Of a stretch of 64,000 bases of DNA, positions 37,323-45,847 are shown piece after piece. This DNA comes from an uncultured Clostridia bacterium (lineage in GTDB: Bacteria; Bacillota; Clostridia; Oscillospirales; Acutalibacteraceae). Below the pieces are notes generated by a model. The model was not told the origin of the DNA and ran no database searches. It saw only the letters and a program-made list of their open reading frames with translations. A program made the translations under genes and the position numbers. Position 1 is the first letter of the stretch; every line of letters begins with the position of its first letter. Location of the stretch: positions 55,096 through 119,095 of the forward strand of contig CANQPS010000009.1 in NCBI GenBank assembly GCA_947625785.1, written 5' to 3'.

Positions 37323-38153
37323 TTATTTTATGCAGACAAATCCTGCCATACCACCACGCCTGCCGTTTGTTGCACGATGTGAGAATAATAGTTCACTATT
37401 GCATTTTGTGCATAAGTCGGATACAGAAATATTTTTTTCTTGAACACCACAATTAAGAAGTATTTGTTTATTTGTTTCGGATAAGTCTATCATATATTTA
37501 TTATTATTGGTATGTTGAATAAATTTCTCCGGTGACAAATGGGTAAGTTTATTAAACTCCTTAAAGACATTTTCATCAACCTCATAACAGCATTTGTTAA
37601 TATTAGGACCAATAGTACAAATAAAATTTTCAGGATTACAACCATATTCAATTTTCATTTTGTCGATGGCGACTTTAGCGATTTCCTTAACAGTGCCTCT
37701 CCAGCCGCTGTGTACAGCACCTATCGCTTTTTTAACAGGGTCAACCAATATTATTGGAACACAATCTGCAAAATATATTACGAGTGTTACATTTGGAACA
37801 TTTGTTATAAGTCCGTCAACACTTTGTAAATCTCTTGGTTTAGTAATTCCAATTCCTATTTCTTTATCGGTTACAGTTCTTATAAATGTATTATGGTCCT
37901 GTGCAGATGCAACAAGAGTATCAAAATTAATATCACTTGCTAAGCATAATCTTTTATAGTTCTCTATAACATTTTCATAGCTGTCGCCACGATTGAAGCT
38001 TAAATTCATAGAGGAAAATTCTCCGCTGCTTATGCCGCCTAATTTTGTAGAAAAAGCGTGATTTACAAATCCAAGTTTGTTAATACTTGGAAATCTTAAA
38101 AAAGATACACCATTTTTAATATTTAACTCCATTGAATGACTGTAAAAAATCAT
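37323..38153 (-). CDS. pgeF: PgeF/YfiH-type multicopper-fold purine nucleosidase family protein
   Basis: 276 residues of the family once called polyphenol oxidase (laccase domain), relatives of human LACC1. Members act as purine nucleoside phosphorylases/adenosine deaminases, or remove wrongly placed Ser from muropeptides. Conserved metal-site segments are visible: FADCVPIILVD (about 129), AVHSGWRGTVKEIA (about 148) and GPNINKCCYEV (about 182), supplying His/Cys ligands; LLFSHRATNGRRGG is near the C-terminus. GGAGG sits 4-5 bases before the ATG. It converges on the second sigma gene. Confidence 0.9.
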   Translation of the reverse strand: MIFYSHSMELNIKNGVSFLRFPSINKLGFVNHAFSTKLGGISSGEFSSMNLSFNRGDSYENVIENYKRLCLASDINFDTLVASAQDHNTFIRTVTDKEIGIGITKPRDLQSVDGLITNVPNVTLVIYFADCVPIILVDPVKKAIGAVHSGWRGTVKEIAKVAIDKMKIEYGCNPENFICTIGPNINKCCYEVDENVFKEFNKLTHLSPEKFIQHTNNNKYMIDLSETNKQILLNCGVQEKNISVSDLCTKCNSELLFSHRATNGRRGGMAGFVCIK

Positions 38154-38257
38154 AAAACCTCCACTTTTTTATCACATTATTTACTTTACATTATATAATC
38201 TTATGACTATAATATATTTATAAGAAACATTATACCATAATAAAGGAATTGATACTA

Positions 38258-38467
38258 TTGTATTTTAAAGAAATGTTTGGGAAAAAAATAACTCCTTCTT
38301 GCGAGTATTGCAAATATTCTTATTTCAATAATGATATGATTTTATGCGAAAAGGGTGTTGATACAAAAGATAATATGTGCAAAAGATTTTGTTACGACCC
38401 CTTAAAGCGTGAACCTAAACCTATGCCAAAATTGCCTACATATAGTGCTGAGGATTTTGAAATATAA
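38258..38467 (+). CDS. Small cysteine-rich protein of unknown function
   Basis: 69 residues, with six cysteines in CEYCKYSYFN, ILCEKGV and MCKRFCYDP, a spacing that suggests a small metal (zinc or Fe-S) knuckle. The Pro-rich tail reads KREPKPMPKLPTY. The start is TTG 38258 with AAAGGA 10 bases upstream; the TTG at 38249 lies too close to that site. I recognise no named family with certainty. It is followed 25 bases later by a membrane-anchored protein gene on the same strand. Confidence 0.65.
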   Translation: MYFKEMFGKKITPSCEYCKYSYFNNDMILCEKGVDTKDNMCKRFCYDPLKREPKPMPKLPTYSAEDFEI

Positions 38468-38492
38468 ATTTATAAAACAGAGGTTAAAAAAT

Positions 38493-38918
38493 ATGAATCA
38501 GAACAGCAATAAATCGAAAATAATATCAATTACAGTATTAAGTATTATAATAGTAATAGCATTATTTATTTTGGCATTTTCTACAAATACAAAGCGTCTT
38601 GAAAGAGTAAATATAGAAACTAATATAACTCATATAGATGTGAGCTATGGAATAGATTATTATAGAGTTAGTGAAGCCTCGTCAATAAACGATATTTTGG
38701 AAGATTTTAATAATACTACGCTTGTTAATATTAAAGCTACTGATGACGATTTTAATTCAACTCCTATAATTATGGCATTTTATGACACTAATGAAAAGGT
38801 TGTATTTTCCTGTGAATTATATGAAAATGGTCTTTACAAAAATAATAGGTTTTATAGATATACGGATAATTCGCAAATTGATTATGAAACCATTAAAAAT
38901 AAAGTTATAGAGTTGTAA
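38493..38918 (+). CDS. Membrane-anchored protein of unknown function
   Basis: 141 residues starting at ATG 38493 (AGAGG upstream). One N-terminal membrane helix (about residues 11-30, ISITVLSIIIVIALFILAF) is followed by an extracytoplasmic domain of about 110 residues, rich in Asn, Asp and Tyr, with no cysteine pair or catalytic motif I can name. The topology suggests a small exported sensor or accessory domain. The upstream reading frame overlapping the previous gene lacks a start signal and is not used. Confidence 0.6.
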   Translation: MNQNSNKSKIISITVLSIIIVIALFILAFSTNTKRLERVNIETNITHIDVSYGIDYYRVSEASSINDILEDFNNTTLVNIKATDDDFNSTPIIMAFYDTNEKVVFSCELYENGLYKNNRFYRYTDNSQIDYETIKNKVIEL

Positions 38919-38937
38919 AAAGTATTTTATAAATAAT

Positions 38938-38976
38938 AAAAAAACCGGCACAAATTTTTATTAGTGTCGGTTTTTT
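38938..38976. terminator. Bidirectional terminator
   Basis: AAAAAACCGGCAC pairs with GTGTCGGTTTTTT (one G-U pair) around a 12-base loop, between the converging membrane-protein and VanY-like genes. Confidence 0.85.
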
Positions 38977-38984
38977 ATTTGCAT

Positions 38985-39992
38985 TTATACTATATTATCT
39001 ATTGTAACAATAAATCCGTCAATGTTATTTCCCGATATGGAATAATTACAATCTTCGTTTGGAAGTGGAATGTTTGTAGAAGTACCCTCAGAAGCCTCTA
39101 CATAATATATTTGATAGTTATGATTTTGATTATCATTGAAAGCATTACTAACAGATACATTAAGAGGATTTTTGATAGAGATATTTTTAATATAATCTAT
39201 ATACTCCTCAAAACATAAGTTGTTTTCTGTGATATATATTGCGTGTGGAATACCTACATATCTGAAATGCCACTCTTCATTATAAATCATAGTTATATCG
39301 GTTTTATCTGCCGGATATCTTAGTATATAACCATAATATTTACAATTTTCATTAATCCAGTTATATTGACCGTTACCGTCAAATTTTTCCACTAAACCAT
39401 TTTTCAATAATGATAAATCAAAGGTATATCCTGTTTGATGCTCACTGTAACCAGGTTTTGCTACCCATTTTTTACCTTCTTCACCAAGATTTGCAATTTC
39501 TCGTTCGTAAAGTCTTCTTTGATAGTCTATATCTCTAAAACCGCAGGATATGATTACATTATCTAAACCTGTATTTTGGAAAAATGTTTCCATCATAGAG
39601 TTTAGTGCGTCTAAAGAATTTCCTGAATTAAGCATTACATTTCCATCTGCGACAAGATATGACGAATTTTTATAATTTATTAAACTAATAATATTTTTAC
39701 CATTAAATTTACATTCATAATTGGAATTTACTAATACAAGTTCACCATCATAAATTTTTTCGTTATCAACATTAACAGTGAAATATTTATTTTCCGGCTC
39801 AACAGATGGGGGATTAGGTGTTGATGTTAATGTGTCCGGTTGGGAATTATTATTATTAACATTTACTATATTATTTGGTTTTTCCTCTTCTATATCATTG
39901 TTTTTTGCGTAATTTGTTCCTGTTACACATAATACGAAAAATAATATTAATACAATAAATATATATTTAACTTTTCTATAATATTTTGGCAT
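38985..39992 (-). CDS. VanY-type D-alanyl-D-alanine carboxypeptidase (M15B)
   Basis: 335 residues. The N-terminal membrane helix (about 10-26) is followed by a low-complexity Asn/Pro linker, then the M15B zinc peptidase domain: GYSEHQTGYTFDL (about 181-193) gives the His and Asp ligands, and NEEWHFRYVG (about 233-242) the catalytic Glu and last His. These enzymes trim the terminal D-Ala of peptidoglycan stem peptides outside the membrane. The last 90 residues after the catalytic domain form an extra unidentified module. An AAGGAGG site precedes the ATG. No vancomycin-resistance genes are adjacent, so a housekeeping wall role is likely. Confidence 0.9.
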   Translation of the reverse strand: MPKYYRKVKYIFIVLILFFVLCVTGTNYAKNNDIEEEKPNNIVNVNNNNSQPDTLTSTPNPPSVEPENKYFTVNVDNEKIYDGELVLVNSNYECKFNGKNIISLINYKNSSYLVADGNVMLNSGNSLDALNSMMETFFQNTGLDNVIISCGFRDIDYQRRLYEREIANLGEEGKKWVAKPGYSEHQTGYTFDLSLLKNGLVEKFDGNGQYNWINENCKYYGYILRYPADKTDITMIYNEEWHFRYVGIPHAIYITENNLCFEEYIDYIKNISIKNPLNVSVSNAFNDNQNHNYQIYYVEASEGTSTNIPLPNEDCNYSISGNNIDGFIVTIDNIV

Positions 39993-40185
39993 TTTTTCCT
40001 CCTTTTATTATTCTTTGCAGATAATGACAAATATTTTTATTAAGGCTATATAAATATCGACTTGTTTATTGTAAAAATATTTTGTATTATTTAGTATATT
40101 CCTTTATATTATTAATATTTTGGGTTATAACAAAAATTATACATAATTTTTAAAAATGTGTAATTTTATGTTGTATTTAAAATAG
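39993..40185 (-). other. Intergenic spacer before the VanY-like gene
   Basis: AT-rich region upstream of the VanY-like gene and downstream of mscL. I see no hairpin terminator of note and no ORF; it should hold the VanY promoter. Confidence 0.3.
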
Positions 40186-40653
40186 TTATTCAACAGCTTC
40201 TTCAATTTCTAATTGTGATGTACAATGTGGGCAGCGGGTAGCTTTAATATCAATTTCGGAGAAACAGAAAGGACATTTTTTTGTTGTAGGTTCAGCAGGT
40301 TTTTCATCGTGTTTAGTAAATATTGAAGTAATCTTATTTATAGCCTTTACTATCAGAAAGATAACAAAAGCCATTATTAAAAAGTTAATTACAGCCGTTA
40401 TAAATGAACCATATTTAAGCATAACATCAGTTGTAGTTACAACACCGTCAACTTCTTCTGTTTTTTGTGCTAAAACTATATATAAATCGCTTAAATCAGT
40501 TTTAGCTACAAGACCGATTACAGGTGATATAATATCATTAACAAGGGAATTAACTATTGATTGGAAAGCAGCACCAATAATAACACCAACTGCTAAGTTC
40601 ATTACATTACCCTTTAAGATAAATACCTTGAACTCATTGAAAAACTTTTTCAT
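40186..40653 (-). CDS. mscL: Large-conductance mechanosensitive channel with C-terminal zinc ribbon
   Basis: 155 residues. The N-terminus (KKFFNEFKVFILKGNVMNLA) and first membrane helix (AVGVIIGAAFQSIVNSLVND) are typical MscL, and a second helix lies at about 85-108. After the cytoplasmic helix comes CPFCFSEIDIKATRCPHC (about 128-145), a CxxC...CxxC zinc ribbon not present in E. coli MscL. ATG 40653 was chosen from its AGGAG site and the conserved MKKFFNEF start; a longer frame from 40671 would place the start before the binding site. The channel opens on hypo-osmotic shock. Confidence 0.95.
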   Translation of the reverse strand: MKKFFNEFKVFILKGNVMNLAVGVIIGAAFQSIVNSLVNDIISPVIGLVAKTDLSDLYIVLAQKTEEVDGVVTTTDVMLKYGSFITAVINFLIMAFVIFLIVKAINKITSIFTKHDEKPAEPTTKKCPFCFSEIDIKATRCPHCTSQLEIEEAVE

Positions 40654-40760
40654 AAAAACACTCCTATACAAAAATTAATTACATAGAGTTAATATATCAC
40701 ATTTACAAGTTTTCTAATTTCTATAAATGAAATAATTCGATATTAATAGACATATTATTA

Positions 40761-41762
40761 CTATTTATTTATAATTTTACCTATATTTTTAATTGATATG
40801 GATATAGTACCGTCAGGGTTATTAATGAATTCTATATAATCTGTATTGTTAAAAAAATCAGAGGGGATAGAAATTTCAATTCCTGTATCAGTTTTTATTT
40901 TATGAGATTTTGTGGCTTTAATAGCGAAATTTTTATCAATAGATATAACTTCGGGGATACCTGCCTCTTTTATACTGTCTTGAAATTTATTTTGTAATAT
41001 TGGTGATGACGGAAAAACTTTTTGTGACAATTCAATCGTATCAATTTCTTCTGATATTTCGGCAACATCAGCTATATAGCTTTTAGCCTTTGATACAGCA
41101 ACGATATTATTTTCACCATTTTCATCAGCAATTTTATCTATAACTTTTTTAACAATTTTAACTGTGTCTTTTGGTGATGCAACAACATCGCAAATTACAA
41201 CAAAATCTTTTAATATCTGTACGATTTCGCCGTTTAATTTATATTTTTTATCAAATACCTTAACTTCATATTTATCGGTATCTATTATAGCAAATGCAGA
41301 AACTTTTTGAGACGGCGATGGCAAAATAGCAACATAATTTATAATTTCGTTTTTAATTTTATCACCGTTATTTGTTATTTTATGCGTATAAGCATTTTGA
41401 TTATCGTATAATAATAATCCTATATATTTGTTGTTGTCAAAGGAAAAATCGCAAAATATAAAGTCAACACAACGGTCATTGTCTGTCTGCTGAATACAAT
41501 TATTTATTTTATTTGCAATCGTAAGCGAAAAATCGATAAACTTGTCTGGATTTTCATTATATTCCTCTAAGAGCTGGGGAAAATCACTGTTGTTTAAAAG
41601 TCTTCCGTTCATAGCAGAGCTGTCTTTAAGGCATTTTTCAATATGTCTTGAGAGAAAATCATTTACAAATGCGTCTGTAATATCTAAATTTTCCTGTGAA
41701 AAAACAGTTATGCCTGAATTAAAATCAAGTATATGTAATATAGCTTTATTTACTATTACCAT
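40761..41762 (-). CDS. Nucleoid-associated protein, NdpA/YejK family
   Basis: 333 residues, cytoplasmic. The start (VNKAILHILDFNSGITVFSQ) and the FVNDFLSRHIEKCLKDSSAM and DNRCVDFIFCDF... segments match the 37-kDa nucleoid-associated protein family (NdpA/YejK-like). The C-terminal portion is beta-rich, ending in TGIEISIPSDFFN. Members bind DNA in Gram-negative bacteria; in Firmicutes the function has not been clearly shown. It follows nth by 34 bases on the same strand and may be the last gene of the long polyamine-transporter-nth run. Confidence 0.78.
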   Translation of the reverse strand: MVIVNKAILHILDFNSGITVFSQENLDITDAFVNDFLSRHIEKCLKDSSAMNGRLLNNSDFPQLLEEYNENPDKFIDFSLTIANKINNCIQQTDNDRCVDFIFCDFSFDNNKYIGLLLYDNQNAYTHKITNNGDKIKNEIINYVAILPSPSQKVSAFAIIDTDKYEVKVFDKKYKLNGEIVQILKDFVVICDVVASPKDTVKIVKKVIDKIADENGENNIVAVSKAKSYIADVAEISEEIDTIELSQKVFPSSPILQNKFQDSIKEAGIPEVISIDKNFAIKATKSHKIKTDTGIEISIPSDFFNNTDYIEFINNPDGTISISIKNIGKIINK

Positions 41763-41796
41763 AATTTGTAAGTATCTCCTTTTTTGGTCAGATTGA

Positions 41797-42435
41797 TTAT
41801 AGTTTATTGTTTATATATGAATCGCAGAATGAACTCATACAGCATTTATCACAAAGAGGTTTGCGGGCATTACATACGGCTCTGCCGTGTAAAACCAATC
41901 TATGACAAAAATTATTTGATTCTGCCGCAGGTAATGCTTCTCTTAAAATCTTTTCTATTTTAGCAGCATCTTTTATATTATGAAATCCTAATCTTGATGT
42001 TATTCTTATACAATGTGTATCGACCACAACAGCAGGTTTATTAAATATATCACCAACTACAAGATTAGCTGTTTTTCTGCCTATTCCCGGAAGTTTGACT
42101 AATTCTTCTATTGTATCGGGAACAACCCCGTTATAATTTTTACAGAGCATCTTACACATTTCAACAATATCCTTTGACTTAGTTTTATAAAGTCCGCAGG
42201 ATTTTATATATTTTGCGACTTCCTCATAAGAGGATTTTGCAAAATCATCAGCCGTTTTAAAATGTTCAAATAATGATGGTGTAACCATATTAACCCTTGC
42301 ATCTGTACATTGTGCAGATAATCTTGTAGCTATAAGCAATTGCAATGGGTCGGTATAAATCAATGAACATTTAGCATCGGGGTATTCATTTTTAAGGGCT
42401 TGTACTGCCAATAATGCTCGTTCGTTATTTGTCAT
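41797..42435 (-). CDS. nth: Endonuclease III
   Basis: Base-excision-repair glycosylase/AP lyase for oxidised pyrimidines, 212 residues. The helix-hairpin-helix is ELVKLPGIGRKTANLVVGD (about 107-125), with the catalytic Lys in GRKTA. The catalytic Asp is in VVDTHCIRI (about 138). The Fe-S cluster cysteines are in CNARKPLCDKCCMSSFC near the end, spacing C-x6-C-x2-C-x5-C. LSAQCTDARVN near residue 34 is also diagnostic. It starts 13 bases after the AEC transporter gene, so it is probably co-transcribed with it. Confidence 0.97.
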   Translation of the reverse strand: MTNNERALLAVQALKNEYPDAKCSLIYTDPLQLLIATRLSAQCTDARVNMVTPSLFEHFKTADDFAKSSYEEVAKYIKSCGLYKTKSKDIVEMCKMLCKNYNGVVPDTIEELVKLPGIGRKTANLVVGDIFNKPAVVVDTHCIRITSRLGFHNIKDAAKIEKILREALPAAESNNFCHRLVLHGRAVCNARKPLCDKCCMSSFCDSYINNKL

Positions 42436-42448
42436 ATTTAAAACTCCT

Positions 42449-43372
42449 TTAAGTCGTCATTTGTGACAGTGCAACTATTAACGGCATTGTTATGATTGAT
42501 AACAATGTAGAAATAGATACAATATTTACTGATAATTCGGTATCTTGATTATATTTGGCGGAAAACATTGTAGCTATTGCTGCCGTAGGCGCACTTATCG
42601 CTATTAAACAGGCAATTAATACAGACTTATCTATATTAAATAAAAGTAATATTCCCAATGCCGAGAAAGGTATTAATATTAATCTTATAAAAATAACAAA
42701 ATACATTTTTGCATTTTTGAGAGATTTTTTAGGATATGCTTTTGATAAGTGATAGCCTATTATAACCATAGGAAGCGGCGTATTTAATCCGGCTAAATAT
42801 GATATAGGTTTTAGAATAGGCGAGGGAAGTCTTATAGATAATAAGAAAAATGTTATCCCTATAATAACTCCAAGTATTCCCGGATTGAGCAAAATTTTTA
42901 TGAAATTAATATTTTTGTCACCGCTCATAGAAATTACTCCATAACTCCATACTATAAGATTGAAAACGGCAACAAAAGCAGCACCGTAAAATACACCGTC
43001 AGCACCTAATATTGCAGATTGTAACGGTAAAGACATAAACGCACAATTTGAAAATATAGCACTAAATCTATAAACCTTTTCGCTTGCTTTATTTTTATCG
43101 CGGATAATAAGATTTGCTATTATAATTGAGCAAACAAATGTACATAATGATATTAATGCCGAAATACCTAAATTTTTCAGCATATTTGGGTCAAAATCTC
43201 TCTGAAAACATTCTATTATAACACAAGGTGTTACTATAAGCAGTACAAAATCAGTCATATTTTTAACCGAATTATCATTAAACATATTTATTTTGCCGCA
43301 TACAAATCCTACTGCTATTAATATGAATAAAATAAGCACCTGTTCGCCAACAGTTATAAAATTGCTTAACAT
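42449..43372 (-). CDS. AEC family transporter (auxin efflux carrier fold)
   Basis: 307 residues with about ten membrane helices in two halves. LFILIAVGFVCGKINMF at the N-terminus, LILIPFSALGI and AISAPTAAIATMFSAKYN near the C-terminus are AEC family marks. Bacterial members move small carboxylates such as malate or lactate; the substrate here is unknown. It lies 22 bases behind the carboxynorspermidine decarboxylase gene and 13 bases before nth. Its place directly after a polyamine pathway suggests, but does not prove, a link to polyamine or precursor traffic. Confidence 0.85.
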   Translation of the reverse strand: MLSNFITVGEQVLILFILIAVGFVCGKINMFNDNSVKNMTDFVLLIVTPCVIIECFQRDFDPNMLKNLGISALISLCTFVCSIIIANLIIRDKNKASEKVYRFSAIFSNCAFMSLPLQSAILGADGVFYGAAFVAVFNLIVWSYGVISMSGDKNINFIKILLNPGILGVIIGITFFLLSIRLPSPILKPISYLAGLNTPLPMVIIGYHLSKAYPKKSLKNAKMYFVIFIRLILIPFSALGILLLFNIDKSVLIACLIAISAPTAAIATMFSAKYNQDTELSVNIVSISTLLSIITMPLIVALSQMTT

Positions 43373-43394
43373 AATCTAAAATCCCTCTTTAATT

Positions 43395-44522
43395 TTATAA
43401 TCTGGATTTAAAATCCTCATATCCAAATTTTTTAATAATTTGGTAACTGCCGTCTGCTTTTTCGAGTATTATTGACGGCAATTTCATACCATTAAATGTA
43501 TTGGTTTTAACCATTGAATATATAGCCATATCGGTGAATACAAGTCTATCGCCAACAGATAGTGGTTTGTCGAACGAATAATCGCCTATTATATCACCTG
43601 CAAGACAGGTAGGCCCTCCCAAGCGATAAGTATAGGCTTTTTCATTAGGTTTGCCCGAGCCGATAATCATAGGTCTATATGGCATTTCAAGAACATCCGG
43701 CATATGACAGGCTGCTGAAGTATCCATTATACAAATCCGCATATTATTTTTTATTATATCAATAACCTCACTGACTAAAAATCCGGCATTAAGTGCAACG
43801 GCTTCTCCCGGTTCAAGATACACCTCAACACCATATTTATTTTTAATGTAATTTATACAATCAATTAATTTATTAATATCATAGTCTGGTCTTGTAATAT
43901 GGTGACCTCCGCCAAAATTAATCCATTTCATCTGGTATAAATATTTACCGAATTTTTCCTCAATAACTTTTAAAGTTCTTTCCAATGTGTCTGAATTTTG
44001 TTCACACATAGTATGAAAATGTAATCCGCTTATTCCATCAAGATTATTTTTTTCAAAATTATCGAGCGTTACACCTAAACGAGAATTGGTAAAACAAGGG
44101 TTATAAATATCAGTTTCAATTTCTGAATATTCGGGATTTATTCTTATACCGCATTGAATATTTCTTGCAAGAGCTTTACTCTTAAATTTATTCCACTGAT
44201 TAAATGAATTAAACACTATATGGTCACAGATATTTGTTATTTCGTCAAAATCTTCATTGGTATATGCAGGAGAAAATATATGTACTTCGCCTCCCATTTC
44301 CTCATAGCCGAGTTTAGCCTCATATATTCCGCTTGCAGTAGTACCCTTTATATATTTTTTGATAAGGGGATAGACACTATACATAGAAAATGCTTTTTGT
44401 GCCAAAAGAATATGACAGTTTGTTCTATCCTGTATATATTTTAGTATTTCCAGATTTTTTATCAATAAGTTTTCACTGACTATAAAAGAAGGTGTGGGAA
44501 TAGATTTATCTTTATAATTCAA
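43395..44522 (-). CDS. nspC: Carboxynorspermidine/carboxyspermidine decarboxylase
   Basis: PLP enzyme of the alanine-racemase fold, 375 residues. It decarboxylates carboxy(nor)spermidine to (nor)spermidine. The PLP lysine lies in LLAQKAFSMY (about residue 41). GLHFHTMCEQN (about 170), WINFGGGHHI (about 204) and VYLEPGEAVAL (about 243) bind the cofactor phosphate and substrate. VCIMDTSAACHMPDVLE-like and GGPTCLAGDIIGDY carry the C-terminal active-site Cys and Asp. The TTG at 44522 is preferred over ATG 44540, because GAGAGGAG lies between them at proper spacing. It acts directly after the dehydrogenase encoded upstream. Confidence 0.94.
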   Translation of the reverse strand: MNYKDKSIPTPSFIVSENLLIKNLEILKYIQDRTNCHILLAQKAFSMYSVYPLIKKYIKGTTASGIYEAKLGYEEMGGEVHIFSPAYTNEDFDEITNICDHIVFNSFNQWNKFKSKALARNIQCGIRINPEYSEIETDIYNPCFTNSRLGVTLDNFEKNNLDGISGLHFHTMCEQNSDTLERTLKVIEEKFGKYLYQMKWINFGGGHHITRPDYDINKLIDCINYIKNKYGVEVYLEPGEAVALNAGFLVSEVIDIIKNNMRICIMDTSAACHMPDVLEMPYRPMIIGSGKPNEKAYTYRLGGPTCLAGDIIGDYSFDKPLSVGDRLVFTDMAIYSMVKTNTFNGMKLPSIILEKADGSYQIIKKFGYEDFKSRL

Positions 44523-44550
44523 TTTTGCTGCTCCTCTCATTATGATAGCT

Positions 44551-44591
44551 AAATAGCAGACAGCACCATTGACGGAGCTTGTCTGCTATTT
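44551..44591 (-). promoter_or_regulatory. Intercistronic hairpin between the two carboxynorspermidine genes
   Basis: AAATAGCAGACA/TGTCTGCTATTT, a perfect 12-bp stem with a 17-base loop, between two genes of one pathway. The T run lies on the plus-strand side, so in the direction of gene transcription it is not a good terminator. It may be a processing or mRNA-stability element. Confidence 0.45.
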
Positions 44592-44609
44592 TTATTTTTT
44601 GATAATAAG

Positions 44610-45809
44610 TTAATCTACTAAATCCGGTGTAAAACTTTCTTTCCAAGGTAAACCAAATTTATTAAGGGCTTCCATAAATGGGTCGGGGTCAAATTCTTCA
44701 ATATTATAAACTCCCGGTTTGTTCCATTTACCTGTAATAATCATAGATGCACCTATCATAGCAGGAACACCCGTTGTATATGAAATAGCCTGAGAGCCAA
44801 CTTCTTTATAACATTCTTGATGGTCACAAACATTATATAAATAATATGTTTTTTCCTTATTGTCTTTTTTGCCAATAAATATACAGCCTATATTAGTTTT
44901 GCCAACTGTTCTCGGACCTAATGATGCTGGGTCAGGTAATACGGCTTTTAGGAATTGTAAAGGAACAATTTTCATACCCTCATAATCAATCGGTTCAATA
45001 GATGTCATACCGACATTTTCAAGACATTTTAAATGTGTAAGATAATTTTGCGAAAATGTCATAAAAAATCTAATTCTCTTTATACCTTTAATATTAATTG
45101 CAAGTGATTCTAATTCCTCGTGGTGGAGTAAGTACATATCTTTTTCGCCAATCTCAGGGAAATTATAAACTCTTTTAATTTCCATAGGTTCAGTTTCAAC
45201 CCATTTGCCGTTTTCTATATAACTTCCCTTGGCACTAACTTCACGAATATTAATTTCAGGATTGAAATTAGTAGCAAACGGGTAGCCGTGGTCGCCGGCA
45301 TTTGCATCAAGAATATCAATATAATTAATCTCATCAAAATGGTGTTTCATAGCATAGGCACTGAATACCCCTGTTACACCCGGGTCAAATCCACTTCCAA
45401 GAAGTGCGGTTATGCCGGCTTCTTCAAATCTTTTTTTGTAAGCCCATTGCCATTTATATTCAAACTTAGCGGTATCAAGTGGTTCATAATTTGCAGTATC
45501 CATATAGTTGGTTTTAGTGGCAAGACAAGCGTCCATAATGGTTAAATCCTGATATGGCAATGCAACATTAATAACTATATCAGGTTTAAAGTCATTAATA
45601 AGTGTGATAAGTTCATCAACATTATCGGCATTGACTTTGGCGGTGGAAATTTTAGTTTTACCGCCTTGTAATTTTTCCTTTAAGGCATCACATTTTGACT
45701 TGGTTCTGCTTGCAATACATATTTCTTCAAAAACTTCTGAGTTCTGGCAGCATTTGTGTACAACAACACTTGCAACACCGCCTGCACCGATAATTAGGGC
45801 CTTACCCAT
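44610..45809 (-). CDS. Carboxynorspermidine synthase (saccharopine-dehydrogenase family)
   Basis: 399 residues. The N-terminal Rossmann motif ALIIGAGGVASVVVHKC (residues 4-20) binds NAD(P)H. LLGSGFDPGVTGVFSAYA (about 136), DANAGDHGYPFATNFNPE (about 165-182) and PRTVGKTNIGCIFIG (about 300) follow the bacterial carboxyspermidine dehydrogenase group. The enzyme reductively condenses aspartate semialdehyde with a diamine. Its product is the substrate of the decarboxylase encoded next. GGGAGGT precedes the ATG. Saccharopine dehydrogenase itself is an alternative by fold, but the polyamine neighbours argue strongly against it. Confidence 0.92.
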   Translation of the reverse strand: MGKALIIGAGGVASVVVHKCCQNSEVFEEICIASRTKSKCDALKEKLQGGKTKISTAKVNADNVDELITLINDFKPDIVINVALPYQDLTIMDACLATKTNYMDTANYEPLDTAKFEYKWQWAYKKRFEEAGITALLGSGFDPGVTGVFSAYAMKHHFDEINYIDILDANAGDHGYPFATNFNPEINIREVSAKGSYIENGKWVETEPMEIKRVYNFPEIGEKDMYLLHHEELESLAINIKGIKRIRFFMTFSQNYLTHLKCLENVGMTSIEPIDYEGMKIVPLQFLKAVLPDPASLGPRTVGKTNIGCIFIGKKDNKEKTYYLYNVCDHQECYKEVGSQAISYTTGVPAMIGASMIITGKWNKPGVYNIEEFDPDPFMEALNKFGLPWKESFTPDLVD

Positions 45810-45847
45810 AAGTTAATACCTCCCATTATATTTTATAAATTTTATAA

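Noticed and set aside
38409..38492. Longer start for the membrane-anchored 141-residue protein, overlapping the cysteine-rich gene
   Set aside because: There is no ribosome binding site, and it would place 28 polar residues before an otherwise normal N-terminal membrane helix. AGAGG serves ATG 38493.
44551..44591. Hairpin taken as terminator of the carboxynorspermidine synthase gene
   Set aside because: On the gene's own strand the stem is followed by TTTAGCTATC, not a T run, and the next pathway gene starts directly behind it.
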